Shown: positions 18,419 to 26,826 of the stretch, piece after piece
How the letters are laid out: the number at the start of each line of letters is the position of its first letter
Numbering within the stretch: the stretch's first letter is position 1
Assembly (NCBI GenBank): GCA_903952135.1
Contig: CAJBER010000193.1
Coordinates: forward strand, 1 to 46,224
DNA from: an uncultured Algoriphagus sp.
GTDB lineage: Bacteria; Bacteroidota; Bacteroidia; Cytophagales; Cyclobacteriaceae
Length of the DNA: 46,224 nucleotides
Reading direction: 5' to 3'
Translations under genes and position numbers: made by a program
Notes under the pieces: generated by a model
Databases searched by the model: none
What the model was told of the DNA's origin: nothing
What the model saw: the letters and a program-made list of their open reading frames with translations, nothing else

Positions 18419-19198
18419 TTACAGTTTTCCGAATAGTTTCAGGAGCGTATTGTAGGGCTTGGACCAGGTACGCTGAATCCGTAGGGGACCATTCAGTTCC
18501 CGCTCAAAAAAATCTGCATGCTTGGCATTCAGGTAGGCGATACGAGCCTTTTTAAAGGCTGTGCCCCCTGTTTTTTTTCGTTTGCTCGTGGGTGTGAGTC
18601 GGTAGAAGAAACCTACCTCTGGAAGCTGCACCACGTCACCGCCATTTTTGAGGAGTTTGATCCAAAACTCCCAGTCCTCCCGACCCAACTGCATGTCTTC
18701 GGAAAATCCTTCTACAGCCAGTGCATCCGCTTTGCGAAAAAGGGCCGATACAAAAATCATGTTGTCCTTGGCCAGCTGCTGTAGGCTAAAAGGTTTCAGT
18801 TTCCAGGGCTTGCGAACAGTAGAGGAGAATTTCTCCGCTTGGCAGTAAACTACTTTGACTTTAGGCCGAGAGCTAAGGATAGCCATGCCTTTTTCGATGT
18901 AGGTAGCAGAAATCAGGTCATCTCCGTCCAGGGGCAAAATGTATTCCCCTTGGGCAGCCGCAATGCCCACATTACGGGCTTTGGTGACCCCGGCATTGGC
19001 TTGGTCCAGTACCCGAACTTCCGGATACTGGGCTTCCAATACTCGGGCGAGTTCCAGGGAATCATCTGCGGAGCCATCGTTGATGATAATTATCTCGAGT
19101 GGGCGGTAAGTGGAGGCTAGTGCGGATTGGATGGTTTCCTTCAGGTAAATCCCCTGGTTGTAGCAGGGGACAATGATAGAAATCAATCCTGGGGTCAT
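18419..19198 (-). CDS. Family 2 glycosyltransferase
   Basis: A 259-residue GT2 enzyme. The canonical N-terminus SIIVPCYNQGIYLKETI is followed by IIINDGSADDS and NAGVTKARNVGI, then the metal-binding LPLDGDDLI at about 91-99 and a GREDWEFWIKLL acceptor motif at about 172-183. It overlaps the FkbM methyltransferase gene by 4 bases (ATGA) and follows it in the same operon. It probably adds a sugar to a surface glycan; the donor is unknown. Confidence 0.9.
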   Translation of the reverse strand: MTPGLISIIVPCYNQGIYLKETIQSALASTYRPLEIIIINDGSADDSLELARVLEAQYPEVRVLDQANAGVTKARNVGIAAAQGEYILPLDGDDLISATYIEKGMAILSSRPKVKVVYCQAEKFSSTVRKPWKLKPFSLQQLAKDNMIFVSALFRKADALAVEGFSEDMQLGREDWEFWIKLLKNGGDVVQLPEVGFFYRLTPTSKRKKTGGTAFKKARIAYLNAKHADFFERELNGPLRIQRTWSKPYNTLLKLFGKL

Positions 19199-20037
19199 GC
19201 GTTAAAAAAGGAAGCAAATTCACCCAGCGGCTTTTGCAAGGCCAGAGTGTTGGGTCCAAATTTTTTCAATTGGTAATTCTGCTCTTCCAACAATTGCAGG
19301 CAGGAAGCATAATCCGCGGCATTCAAGCCCACATTTTCAAAGATGATGGCCTGTGGTCGGGTCTTGGGGATGTCAAAAATTCGAATGACCTCCAAGTCGT
19401 AGCCTTCCGCATCGATTTGAAGCAAGTCAATGTGCTGCAAGTTGTAGGTTTGAATGAGTGTGGCTGGTGCGATCACCTGCACGTCTTCGTGGCTGATCCA
19501 CTGGCTTTGGTCGGTAGGAATCTCGATACCAAAGCGTCGGCAGTTGGAGGCGACGATGCCGTCTTCAAATGCCTGTTCAATTTTCTCCTTGGAAAAGGAG
19601 GCTAGACCTGTAGCCCAGCGCATGGACGAAAATCCTACTTTGTAGATCGGCTGACTGCCGTCTTTTTCTCCAATGGCCGCACAGAGGGGAGTGATGCCTT
19701 TGTTTTTGGCATAGATTTTTGTGAGAAACTCGTGAAATACGTCCGGCTGTGGTTCCAACAGCACACCTTTCCAATCGTCCCGTTTGATAAACTTGTGGAT
19801 GGGATCGTGGGTGATTCCATCGTTGGCGCCGATTTGTACTACCGTAAAATTCCCAGGTTTAGACTTGGAGTACTGGCTCAAAAAGTCAGATAGACTGCCC
19901 TTTTTGGGATTGTAAAAATTTCTGTAGAAGCCGATAAACAAGGGATTGTTGGAGGCACTTAGGTTGAAACGAAGCATTTTCCAGCGCTGCTGAAGGTTTC
20001 TTTTCAAGGACTGGAGAGGGGAGGAGTTCGAAGCCAT
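19195..20037 (-). CDS. FkbM family methyltransferase
   Basis: A 280-residue SAM-dependent methyltransferase of the FkbM type. The SAM-binding loop VVQIGANDGITHDP is at about residues 44-57, the second acidic strand is LLEPQPDVF, and LLQIDAEGYDLEVI is the family signature at about 195-208. In polysaccharide loci these enzymes often O-methylate sugars. It is translationally coupled to the GT2 gene downstream, supporting a role in glycan modification. It is divergent from the DUF4421 gene. Confidence 0.88.
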   Translation of the reverse strand: MASNSSPLQSLKRNLQQRWKMLRFNLSASNNPLFIGFYRNFYNPKKGSLSDFLSQYSKSKPGNFTVVQIGANDGITHDPIHKFIKRDDWKGVLLEPQPDVFHEFLTKIYAKNKGITPLCAAIGEKDGSQPIYKVGFSSMRWATGLASFSKEKIEQAFEDGIVASNCRRFGIEIPTDQSQWISHEDVQVIAPATLIQTYNLQHIDLLQIDAEGYDLEVIRIFDIPKTRPQAIIFENVGLNAADYASCLQLLEEQNYQLKKFGPNTLALQKPLGEFASFFNA

Positions 20038-20127
20038 AATGCGATTGGGTGGAGGTACAAAAACCTCAGTTCAAAATTACCATTTTTTGTGAAACTTGTG
20101 GGCTCTTCTGAGCTCCCGCATTTTGGT

Positions 20128-20135
20128 TACCTTTG
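20128..20135 (+). promoter_or_regulatory. -7 promoter element of the DUF4421 gene
   Basis: TACCTTTG matches TAnnTTTG and lies 24 bases before the ATG at 20159. A TTG start at 20096 would lie upstream of this promoter, which supports choosing 20159. Confidence 0.5.
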
Positions 20136-20158
20136 GAGCAATAAATCAACTGCCAAGC

Positions 20159-21145
20159 ATGGGTAGAAGCCTGGTCTTCTTTTTTCTTTCCTTTTTCCTG
20201 ACAGGAATGCTAGCTGCCCAAAGCAAATGGGACAGCAGCTTTGTGGCGGAGGAACCTGAGGTGCTTGTGCTGCGGACCTATTTATCTCAGAAATACACGG
20301 GTCTCAACTTCCCAAGTGAAGACCTTCGCTACCTGCCCGATAGAGGGATGAATATTGGGTTTGGGGTGAGCTACAAAAAATTTACGCTCAATGTGGCGAT
20401 TCCTTTTGTTTTTTTGAATCGAAAGATCGAGCCGGAGTATCCTCGATTTTTTGATTTTCAGGGGCATATTTATCCGAGAAACTGGGTCATTGACTTTTTT
20501 TGGCAGGATTACAAAGGATACCGCGTTCCTGATGGGGTAGGTGCGGAGAAGCCCTATCTGCGCCCTGACTTGGAGGTATTTAAAGCGGGGGTGCATGCCA
20601 ATTACATTTTTAAGGGGGATAAAATCTCCTTGCCGGCGGCGGTGCATCAGTCTGCGATTCAAAAAAAGTCAGCCCTTTCTCCCCTTGTGGGGTTTGAATT
20701 TTACCGCTTACAAATAGGAGCTGATTCCTTGATCTTCCCAACGCAGCTTTCGCCCAAGCAAAATTACCAAAGTGCAGATTTTCTGCACCTAGGGCCAAAT
20801 GCAGGTTTGATCGGTACCTTGGTGCTTGGAAAAGGCTTTTTCGCTACCGGGAGTTTTACAGGAAATCTAGGGGTAGGATCTACCTGGAATTCAGGATCGG
20901 CCGAATCAAATTGGAACCTGAGTTGGGGCTACCATGCACGTGCCTACCTGGGTTACAATGGGCCTCGATTTGGGGTGAATGTGAACTATGTGTACAAAAC
21001 TTTGGCACTGCAGCCACTGGAGGATTGGACGCAAGGAGTGCAAACGGGCAACTATCGCCTCGTACTAGTTTACAAACTCCGACCTTCTGAAAAGTTCGCC
21101 TCCACTTTTTCAAAATACAATCCCGCTAGAATATTTTCAAAGTAG
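20159..21145 (+). CDS. DUF4421 family outer-membrane-like protein
   Basis: A 328-residue exported protein with signal peptide MGRSLVFFFLSFFLTGMLAA. The mature part alternates aromatic beta-strands, for example GFGVSYKKFTLNVAI and WGYHARAYLGYNG, and ends in a strand-rich region, as expected for an outer-membrane beta-barrel. The opening TYLSQKYTGLNF is typical of DUF4421, a Bacteroidota-specific family of unknown function. The ATG at 20159 is preferred because the signal peptide begins there and the -7 element sits just before it. Confidence 0.8.
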   Translation: MGRSLVFFFLSFFLTGMLAAQSKWDSSFVAEEPEVLVLRTYLSQKYTGLNFPSEDLRYLPDRGMNIGFGVSYKKFTLNVAIPFVFLNRKIEPEYPRFFDFQGHIYPRNWVIDFFWQDYKGYRVPDGVGAEKPYLRPDLEVFKAGVHANYIFKGDKISLPAAVHQSAIQKKSALSPLVGFEFYRLQIGADSLIFPTQLSPKQNYQSADFLHLGPNAGLIGTLVLGKGFFATGSFTGNLGVGSTWNSGSAESNWNLSWGYHARAYLGYNGPRFGVNVNYVYKTLALQPLEDWTQGVQTGNYRLVLVYKLRPSEKFASTFSKYNPARIFSK

Positions 21146-21170
21146 GGCAGGAGAGTGGCGCGCAAAATTT

Positions 21171-21178
21171 TAACTTTG
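21171..21178 (+). promoter_or_regulatory. -7 promoter element of the aldehyde dehydrogenase gene
   Basis: TAACTTTG matches TAnnTTTG and lies 23 bases before the ATG. No TTG is at the usual spacing. Confidence 0.45.
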
Positions 21179-21201
21179 GGCTTTCACTAGACAGCTCCCC
21201 C

Positions 21202-22746
21202 ATGAACAATCTTTTTGGTATCCAACAGTCTTTAAAAAATCTTGGTATTCAGGAATCCAATTTGGGTTCTTCCACCGGTACCACCTGGCTTGATTCAGGA
21301 GCCGCTTCCCTGGCATCTTTTTCCCCTGCCGATGGCAAAAAAATAGCATCCGTGCAGTTGGCAACCGAGGAAACCTACGAGGCGGTGGTCGCACAGGCTT
21401 TGGTGGCCTTTGAAACCTGGAGGAATGTGCCTGCGCCCAAGCGTGGTGATATCGTCCGGGAGATTGGCAATGCCCTTCGTGAAGTAAAAGCCGATTTGGG
21501 CAAGTTGGTGTCCTACGAAATGGGCAAATCCTATCAGGAGGGTTTGGGTGAGGTACAGGAGATGATTGACATTTGTGATTTTGCAGTAGGCTTATCGCGA
21601 CAGCTGTATGGCTTGACCATGCATTCCGAGCGTCCCGGTCACCGCATGTACGAGCAGTGGCATGCGCTTGGGGTGGTGGGGATTATTTCCGCCTTCAACT
21701 TTCCGGTGGCCGTTTGGTCTTGGAATACCGCCTTGGCTTGGGTATGTGGAGATGTGTGTTTGTGGAAGCCTTCGGAAAAAGCTCCGCTTTCGGCTATTGC
21801 CTGCCAGCACATTGTCGCAAAAATATTTGCCCAGCACGGTTTGCCGGAAGGGATTTCCAACTTGGTCGTTGGGGATGCCTCGATAGGTGCTTTGCTTTCT
21901 CATGACTCTCGAATTCCGCTGGTGTCTGCCACTGGTTCCACCCGAATGGGTAAGGCAGTAGGCAAGGCAGTGGGTGAGCGCTTGGGTCGTTCCTTGTTGG
22001 AGCTTGGGGGCAACAATGCCATCATCATCACCGAGCAAGCCGACTTGGAGATCGCAATTCGCGGTGCTTTGTTTGGAGCGGTGGGTACCGCAGGACAGCG
22101 CTGCACCACTACACGTCGCTTGATCGTGCAAGAGAATGTATATGATGCAGTAAAAAATCGACTAGCCGCTGCTTTTGGCAAGTTGGTCATTGGCAATCCT
22201 TTGGATGAAAAAAACCATGTTGGCCCGTTGATCGATACTCAGGCGGTGGAGAACTACCTAGCGGCTATCGAACAGGTAAAAGCTGCTGGAGGAAAAGCCG
22301 TAGTCGAAGGAGGAGTGCTTACCGGAGCAGGCTATGAATCTGGATGCTACGTGAAGCCAGCCATCTACGAAGCAGAGAATCACTTCGACATCGTGCAGCA
22401 CGAGACCTTTGCGCCCATCTTGTACTTGATCAAGTACAGCACACTTCCGGAAGCCATTGCCTTGCAGAATGGGGTGCCACAGGGGCTTTCTTCGGCCATC
22501 ATGACCACGAATATGCGGGAGGCAGAAGCCTTCTTAGCGGTGTCTGGATCTGACTGCGGCATTGCCAATGTGAATATTGGTACTTCGGGAGCAGAGATTG
22601 GGGGTGCTTTTGGGGGAGAGAAGGAAACCGGCGGAGGACGAGAGTCGGGTTCCGATTCCTGGAAGGCCTACATGAGACGCCAAACGAATACCATCAACTA
22701 CTCCACCCAGTTGCCGCTGGCGCAGGGGATTAAGTTTGATATATAA
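21202..22746 (+). CDS. ALDH7-type aldehyde dehydrogenase (L-piperidine-6-carboxylate dehydrogenase-like)
   Basis: A 514-residue NAD-dependent aldehyde dehydrogenase. The catalytic cysteine is C301 in GTAGQRCTTTRR and the general base E267 in LELGGNN; SAFNFPVAVW at 163-172 is the cofactor-binding stretch. The C-terminal GSDSWKAYMRRQTNTINYS and the ALDH7-type ending QGIKF place it with human ALDH7A1 and bacterial AmaB, which oxidise alpha-aminoadipic semialdehyde in lysine catabolism. No other lysine-degradation gene is nearby, so the pathway assignment is family-based only. Confidence 0.9.
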   Translation: MNNLFGIQQSLKNLGIQESNLGSSTGTTWLDSGAASLASFSPADGKKIASVQLATEETYEAVVAQALVAFETWRNVPAPKRGDIVREIGNALREVKADLGKLVSYEMGKSYQEGLGEVQEMIDICDFAVGLSRQLYGLTMHSERPGHRMYEQWHALGVVGIISAFNFPVAVWSWNTALAWVCGDVCLWKPSEKAPLSAIACQHIVAKIFAQHGLPEGISNLVVGDASIGALLSHDSRIPLVSATGSTRMGKAVGKAVGERLGRSLLELGGNNAIIITEQADLEIAIRGALFGAVGTAGQRCTTTRRLIVQENVYDAVKNRLAAAFGKLVIGNPLDEKNHVGPLIDTQAVENYLAAIEQVKAAGGKAVVEGGVLTGAGYESGCYVKPAIYEAENHFDIVQHETFAPILYLIKYSTLPEAIALQNGVPQGLSSAIMTTNMREAEAFLAVSGSDCGIANVNIGTSGAEIGGAFGGEKETGGGRESGSDSWKAYMRRQTNTINYSTQLPLAQGIKFDI

Positions 22747-22751
22747 TTTTT

Positions 22752-22786
22752 GTCAACGGTTGACGGTCCACAGTCGACGGCCAATT
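22752..22786. repeat. Heptamer-period repeat tract, GTCnACn type (copy B)
   Basis: Five 7-nt units including GTCAACG, GTTGACG, GTCCACA and GTCGACG begin 6 bases after the aldehyde dehydrogenase stop. TCAACGGTTGA within it is nearly self-complementary. It is homologous to copy A at 18356. Confidence 0.75.
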
Positions 22787-22851
22787 AACTAAAACTTCAA
22801 ATCTTGTTTTAGTTTTAAATTATTTAAAGATTAGAAAATCACACTAGAATT

Positions 22852-22888
22852 AGAAAGCCTTGCATGGATAACGGAGGGCTTTCTTTTT
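22852..22888 (+). terminator. Terminator between the aldehyde dehydrogenase and yifB genes
   Basis: AGAAAGCC at 22852-22859 pairs with GGCTTTCT at 22877-22884 and is followed by T. A weaker dyad (AACTAAAAC/GTTTTAGTT, 22787-22814) precedes it. The convergent yifB gene ends at 22891. Confidence 0.6.
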
Positions 22889-22890
22889 AC

Positions 22891-24429
22891 CTACCCCGCC
22901 CAGCCTTCTCTATCCAGGCTGCGGTATTGGATGGCTTCGGCGAGGTGCTCTACGCGGATGTCTTCGCTCTCGGCAATGTCTGCAATGGTGCGGGCCACTT
23001 TGAGGATGCGGTCGTAGGCCCGAGCGGAGAGACCCAGGCGCTCCATGGCGGTTTTGAGTAGGGTTTTGCCGGCCTCAGAGATCTGACAGACCTGCTTGAC
23101 TTGGTGAGAGGGCATCATCGCATTGCAAAACACCTCTGGATTGCTTTCAAATCGAATTTTTTGCCGTTCTCGCCCTTTGATCACCCGCTCCCGAATGTCT
23201 CTGCTCGACTCACTTTTGCGTGTGGAGGTCATCTCCTCGAAGCGCACGGGTGTCACTTCCACATGCAAGTCGATGCGGTCCAGCAAGGGTCCGCTGACCT
23301 TATTCAAGTAGCGCTGCACGATGCCCGGGCCACAGACGCACTCCTTTTCAGGGTGGTTGTAGTAGCCACAGGGACAGGGATTCATGCTGGCGATGAGCAT
23401 AAAGTTGGCCGGAAAATCCACCGACACCTTCGCTCGGCTGATGGTGACTTTGCGCTCCTCCAGGGGCTGCCGCATCACCTCCAGTACGGAGCGCTTGAAT
23501 TCAGGGAGCTCGTCCAGAAATAGGACTCCATGGTGGGCCAGGGAGATTTCCCCGGGCTGTGGATTACCTCCTCCACCGACCAAGGCGACGTCCGAAATCG
23601 TATGGTGTGGACTGCGAAAAGGGCGTTGCGCCAATAGGGAGGCATGCTTTCCCAACCTGCCAGCCACGGAGTGGATCTTGGTGGCTTCCAGTGCTTCCTG
23701 CAAACTCAAGGGCGGGAGGATGGAGGGCAAGCGCTTGGCCAACATGGTTTTGCCTGCTCCGGGAGGGCCAATCATGATCACGTTGTGGCCGCCTGCAGCG
23801 GCAATCTCCATGGCACGTTTGATGTTTTCCTGTCCCTGCACATCCGCAAAGTCAAACTCGGGGGTGTCGATGCCCTGGTAAAAAATCTCCCGTGTGTCGG
23901 TTACGAGCGGTTCGATCTGGATGTGCCCCTGTAAAAAGTCCGAAGCCTGATCCAAGGTTTCCACGCCGATGATGTCTATGCTATTCACAATGGAGGCCTC
24001 CTTCGCATTTTCGAGGGGGAGGATAAAACCCTTAAAGCCCCGCTTTCGGGCTTCGATGGCGATGGGCAGTACCCCTTTGATGGGACGGAGTTTGCCGTCG
24101 AGGGAGAGTTCCCCCATCAGCACATACTGATCTAGGGTGGGGAAACTCACCTGTTCGGAGGCTTGGAGAATGCCCATGGCAATCGGGAGGTCGTAGGCGG
24201 AGCCTTCCTTGCGCAGGTCTGCCGGAGCTAGATTGACCACAACTCGCTGCCGAGGCATGCGGTAACCGAAGTACTTGAGTGCCGATTCCACGCGCTGCTG
24301 GGATTCTTTGACCGCAGAGTCGGGCAGTCCCACCATAAAGAAGTTGGTGCCTTGGCCTACATTGACCTCGATGGTGATGAGGTTGGCGTCCACACCGGAG
24401 ACGGCGCTTCCAAAAGTTTTTGCAACCAT
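22891..24429 (-). CDS. YifB/ComM family Mg-chelatase-like AAA+ ATPase
   Basis: A 512-residue AAA+ protein of the YifB/ComM family. An N-terminal Lon-protease-like S5 fold domain (about 1-170) precedes the ATPase with Walker A GPPGAGKTMLAKRLP (about 218-232) and Walker B LFLDELPEF. The family cysteine cluster NPCPCGYYNHP followed by ECVCGPG is at about 350-370, and the C-terminal Mg-chelatase region ends in RSLDREGW. ComM is a branch-migration helicase that promotes integration of DNA in natural transformation; whether this organism is competent is unknown. It lies 130 bases downstream of the ABC exporter gene. Confidence 0.93.
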   Translation of the reverse strand: MVAKTFGSAVSGVDANLITIEVNVGQGTNFFMVGLPDSAVKESQQRVESALKYFGYRMPRQRVVVNLAPADLRKEGSAYDLPIAMGILQASEQVSFPTLDQYVLMGELSLDGKLRPIKGVLPIAIEARKRGFKGFILPLENAKEASIVNSIDIIGVETLDQASDFLQGHIQIEPLVTDTREIFYQGIDTPEFDFADVQGQENIKRAMEIAAAGGHNVIMIGPPGAGKTMLAKRLPSILPPLSLQEALEATKIHSVAGRLGKHASLLAQRPFRSPHHTISDVALVGGGGNPQPGEISLAHHGVLFLDELPEFKRSVLEVMRQPLEERKVTISRAKVSVDFPANFMLIASMNPCPCGYYNHPEKECVCGPGIVQRYLNKVSGPLLDRIDLHVEVTPVRFEEMTSTRKSESSRDIRERVIKGRERQKIRFESNPEVFCNAMMPSHQVKQVCQISEAGKTLLKTAMERLGLSARAYDRILKVARTIADIAESEDIRVEHLAEAIQYRSLDREGWAG

Positions 24430-24559
24430 GATTGAGTTTAAAAAAAGTGTTCCTACGAATATAGCCTATTTTACAAGGGATTCGGTGGAGGGGTTAAAAT
24501 TTTGACTAGCAATTTTGGAACCCTCCCAAGGAGTTGGCTCCACGGGAGCAGTTCCCAGT

Positions 24560-26392
24560 CTAGACCGACTGGATGGTGGAGAGTTTCTGGTAGAGTCCTC
24601 CTTGTGCGATCAACTCTGCATGGGTACCTCGCTGCACAATTTTGGCTTTATCGATCACCAAGATCTCATCCGCATGTTGGATGGTGCTGAGTCGGTGTGC
24701 GATGACTAGGGTGGTGCGGCTGCTCATCAACTTGGTGATGGCTTCCTGCACGAGCAGTTCAGATTCCGAATCCAGAGCCGAGGTGGCCTCATCCAAGATG
24801 AGCACGGGAGGATTCTTCAGTACTGCTCGAGCGATGCTCAGTCGCTGCCGCTGACCTCCTGAAAGTTTGGATCCCCGGTCGCCAATGTTGGTTTGGTACC
24901 CCTGTTCCAGTTTGCTGATAAACTCATGCGCATTCGCAATTTTTGCCGCTTCCATGACCTGTGCCTCCGTGACTCCATCGATTCCAAAGGCAATGTTGTT
25001 GAAGACCGAATCGTTAAACAGGATGGATTCTTGGGTGACGATTCCCAGTTGGCTTCTCCAGGTAGCGGTAGCAATGTCCTTGAGATCGATGCCATCCACC
25101 AAGATTTGGCCGGAGCTCGGATCGTAAAATCGGGGCACCAAATCCGCCAAGGTAGATTTTCCTCCGCCGGAAGGACCTACGAGTGCGATGGTTTTTCCCT
25201 TTTCAAGGGTGAAGCTGATTTGGTCCAGCACCTTGTTTTCTCCGTAAGCAAAGCTGACATTCTTGTATTCGATTTGCTTGCTAAAGCCAGGGAATGGTTT
25301 TGGATTTGCTGGGGAAGGGAGTTGGTTGGTTGTATCTACCACTTCAAAAATCCGGTCAGCAGAGGCGATACCCCGCTGGATGGTGGATACGGCACGGGAG
25401 ATTTCCTTGGCAGGATTGAGTACCTGGGTGAAGATGATGATGTAGGTGATGAAGTTGGAGGCGGAGAGTTCTGAATCCCCGCTCAATACCAGATTACCCC
25501 CGTACAGGAGGATACCGGCCACTACACTTACCCCAAGGAATTGGGAAATGGGCCCTGCCAGTTCATTTTTCCGAGCCATGCTCACATTCACATCGGAGTA
25601 GTAGTCGGTTTCGGAATCAAATTTTCCTTGTACAAATTTTTCCCCATTGAAGGCTTTCACTACGCGCATGCCGCCTAGTGTCTCGTCCAAGATGCTCACA
25701 ATACGTCCCAGGGATTGCTGGCTTTGGATGGCCGTTTTTCGCAATCGACGCGTAATGCCTCCGATGATCGCTCCCGAGATCGGAATGATCAAGATGGTAA
25801 AGAGGGTGAGGGGCACCGACATGAAAAAGAGTACTCCAAAATAGAGGACGATGGTGGCGGGCTCCCGAAATAGGATTCGCAGGGATTGCACGATCGTGTT
25901 TTCCACCTCCTGAATGTCATTGGTCATTTTGGAAAGGAGGTCCCCCTTTCGTTCGTTGGAAAAGTAGCCCAGGTGAAGGGCACTTACTTTTTCAAAAATA
26001 TCCATGCGCATCCCTTTGATCACCTGAGCACGCACTTGGGCCAGTACTACGCCGGAGAGGTAGGTAAACAGGTTGGCAAGGAACACCGATCCCACAATGA
26101 TGGAGCAGACAAAGAGCAAGGTGCCAAACTTCCCATAGGATTCACTTACCTGTAAAAAGAGGTGATTGAACAGGGAAATGAAATAGTCTAGGGAAAGGGT
26201 AAAGGTGGGTTGTGTTCGGAATTTTTCTAGGGCATCGGGAGCGACCTGCTCAAAAATCACATCAAAAAGTGGCTTGAGAAGGGTGAAGTTCATCAATCCA
26301 AAAATGATCGCCAATAGGGTGTAACCGATGTAAACCGGAATAAATCTCCCATAAGGTCGGGCGTAGGAAAGAATCCGAAAATAAGTTTGCAT
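24560..26392 (-). CDS. MsbA-like ABC exporter, permease-ATPase fusion
   Basis: A 610-residue half-transporter. The membrane domain (about 1-330) has six hydrophobic segments and the coupling-region motif around LHLGYFSNERKGDLLSKM. The ATPase domain has Walker A GPSGGGKSTL (about 397), the signature LSGGQRQRLSIARA, Walker B LILDEATSALD and the H-loop VIAHRLSTI. The family flips lipids or exports hydrophobic molecules as a homodimer. MsbA is the lipid A flippase in Gram-negatives, but close homologues export drugs or peptides, so the substrate is not certain. Confidence 0.9.
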   Translation of the reverse strand: MQTYFRILSYARPYGRFIPVYIGYTLLAIIFGLMNFTLLKPLFDVIFEQVAPDALEKFRTQPTFTLSLDYFISLFNHLFLQVSESYGKFGTLLFVCSIIVGSVFLANLFTYLSGVVLAQVRAQVIKGMRMDIFEKVSALHLGYFSNERKGDLLSKMTNDIQEVENTIVQSLRILFREPATIVLYFGVLFFMSVPLTLFTILIIPISGAIIGGITRRLRKTAIQSQQSLGRIVSILDETLGGMRVVKAFNGEKFVQGKFDSETDYYSDVNVSMARKNELAGPISQFLGVSVVAGILLYGGNLVLSGDSELSASNFITYIIIFTQVLNPAKEISRAVSTIQRGIASADRIFEVVDTTNQLPSPANPKPFPGFSKQIEYKNVSFAYGENKVLDQISFTLEKGKTIALVGPSGGGKSTLADLVPRFYDPSSGQILVDGIDLKDIATATWRSQLGIVTQESILFNDSVFNNIAFGIDGVTEAQVMEAAKIANAHEFISKLEQGYQTNIGDRGSKLSGGQRQRLSIARAVLKNPPVLILDEATSALDSESELLVQEAITKLMSSRTTLVIAHRLSTIQHADEILVIDKAKIVQRGTHAELIAQGGLYQKLSTIQSV

Positions 26393-26563
26393 GGGGTGTA
26401 CACGGATAAATCCGCCTGCAAGTTAGGGAAAATTTCACGTTGCGAAGCTTCCATCTGCTCAGGATCCACGAGGGGCATTTTCGTGGTCATTATTTTGCTT
26501 TTCTCTGTATCCGTTTGGTCATTAGACCCGAATTAAATACGAGGTGGATTTTTATTGGGAATA

Positions 26564-26598
26564 GTCAACTGCTAACTGACGACGGGCAGTGGACTGCT
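26564..26598. repeat. Heptamer-period repeat tract, GTCnACn type (copy C)
   Basis: Units GTCAACT, GCTAACT, GACGACG, GGCAGTG and GACTGCT run in a 7-nt register. The first three resemble the start of copies A and B. It lies in the 434-base region between the ABC exporter and the phosphatase, which holds three such tracts and otherwise no gene. Confidence 0.65.
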
Positions 26599-26612
26599 AC
26601 TAATTTTTTAAT

Positions 26613-26661
26613 GACGAACGCCGGACGCTGAACTCCGAATGTCGAAGTACGGATTCGCAAT
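26613..26661. repeat. Heptamer-period tract with GCGAATCC leader (copy D, inverted)
   Basis: On the plus strand seven units such as GACGAAC, GCTGAAC and GTCGAAG run to 26661. Read on the minus strand it begins with GCGAATCCGTACTT, and aligns without gaps to the tract at 40236-40286 in 37 of 51 positions. Confidence 0.75.
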
Positions 26662-26679
26662 AGGAGCAGAATTCTAGTC

Positions 26680-26707
26680 TTGATACTTGATACTTGCTAC
26701 TAAATAC
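26680..26707. repeat. Heptamer-period repeat tract, TTGATAC type (copy E)
   Basis: Four units in exact register: TTGATAC twice, then TTGCTAC and TAAATAC. The complement, GTATCAA, resembles the GTACCAA units at 40052. Confidence 0.75.
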
Positions 26708-26798
26708 TCCCCCATCCAAAAGCGTAGCCACAGGTAAGATTGCGGATAATTCCATTGCCATTTAACATAAGTTTAACCAAGGAAACTTTCCGAATCCC

Positions 26799-26806
26799 TA
26801 TCTTTG
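26799..26806 (+). promoter_or_regulatory. -7 promoter element of the phosphatase gene
   Basis: TATCTTTG matches TAnnTTTG and lies 20 bases before the ATG at 26827. This favours 26827 over the in-frame ATG at 26740. Confidence 0.55.
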
Positions 26807-26826
26807 AGAAAATTCCCCTGTTCCCT

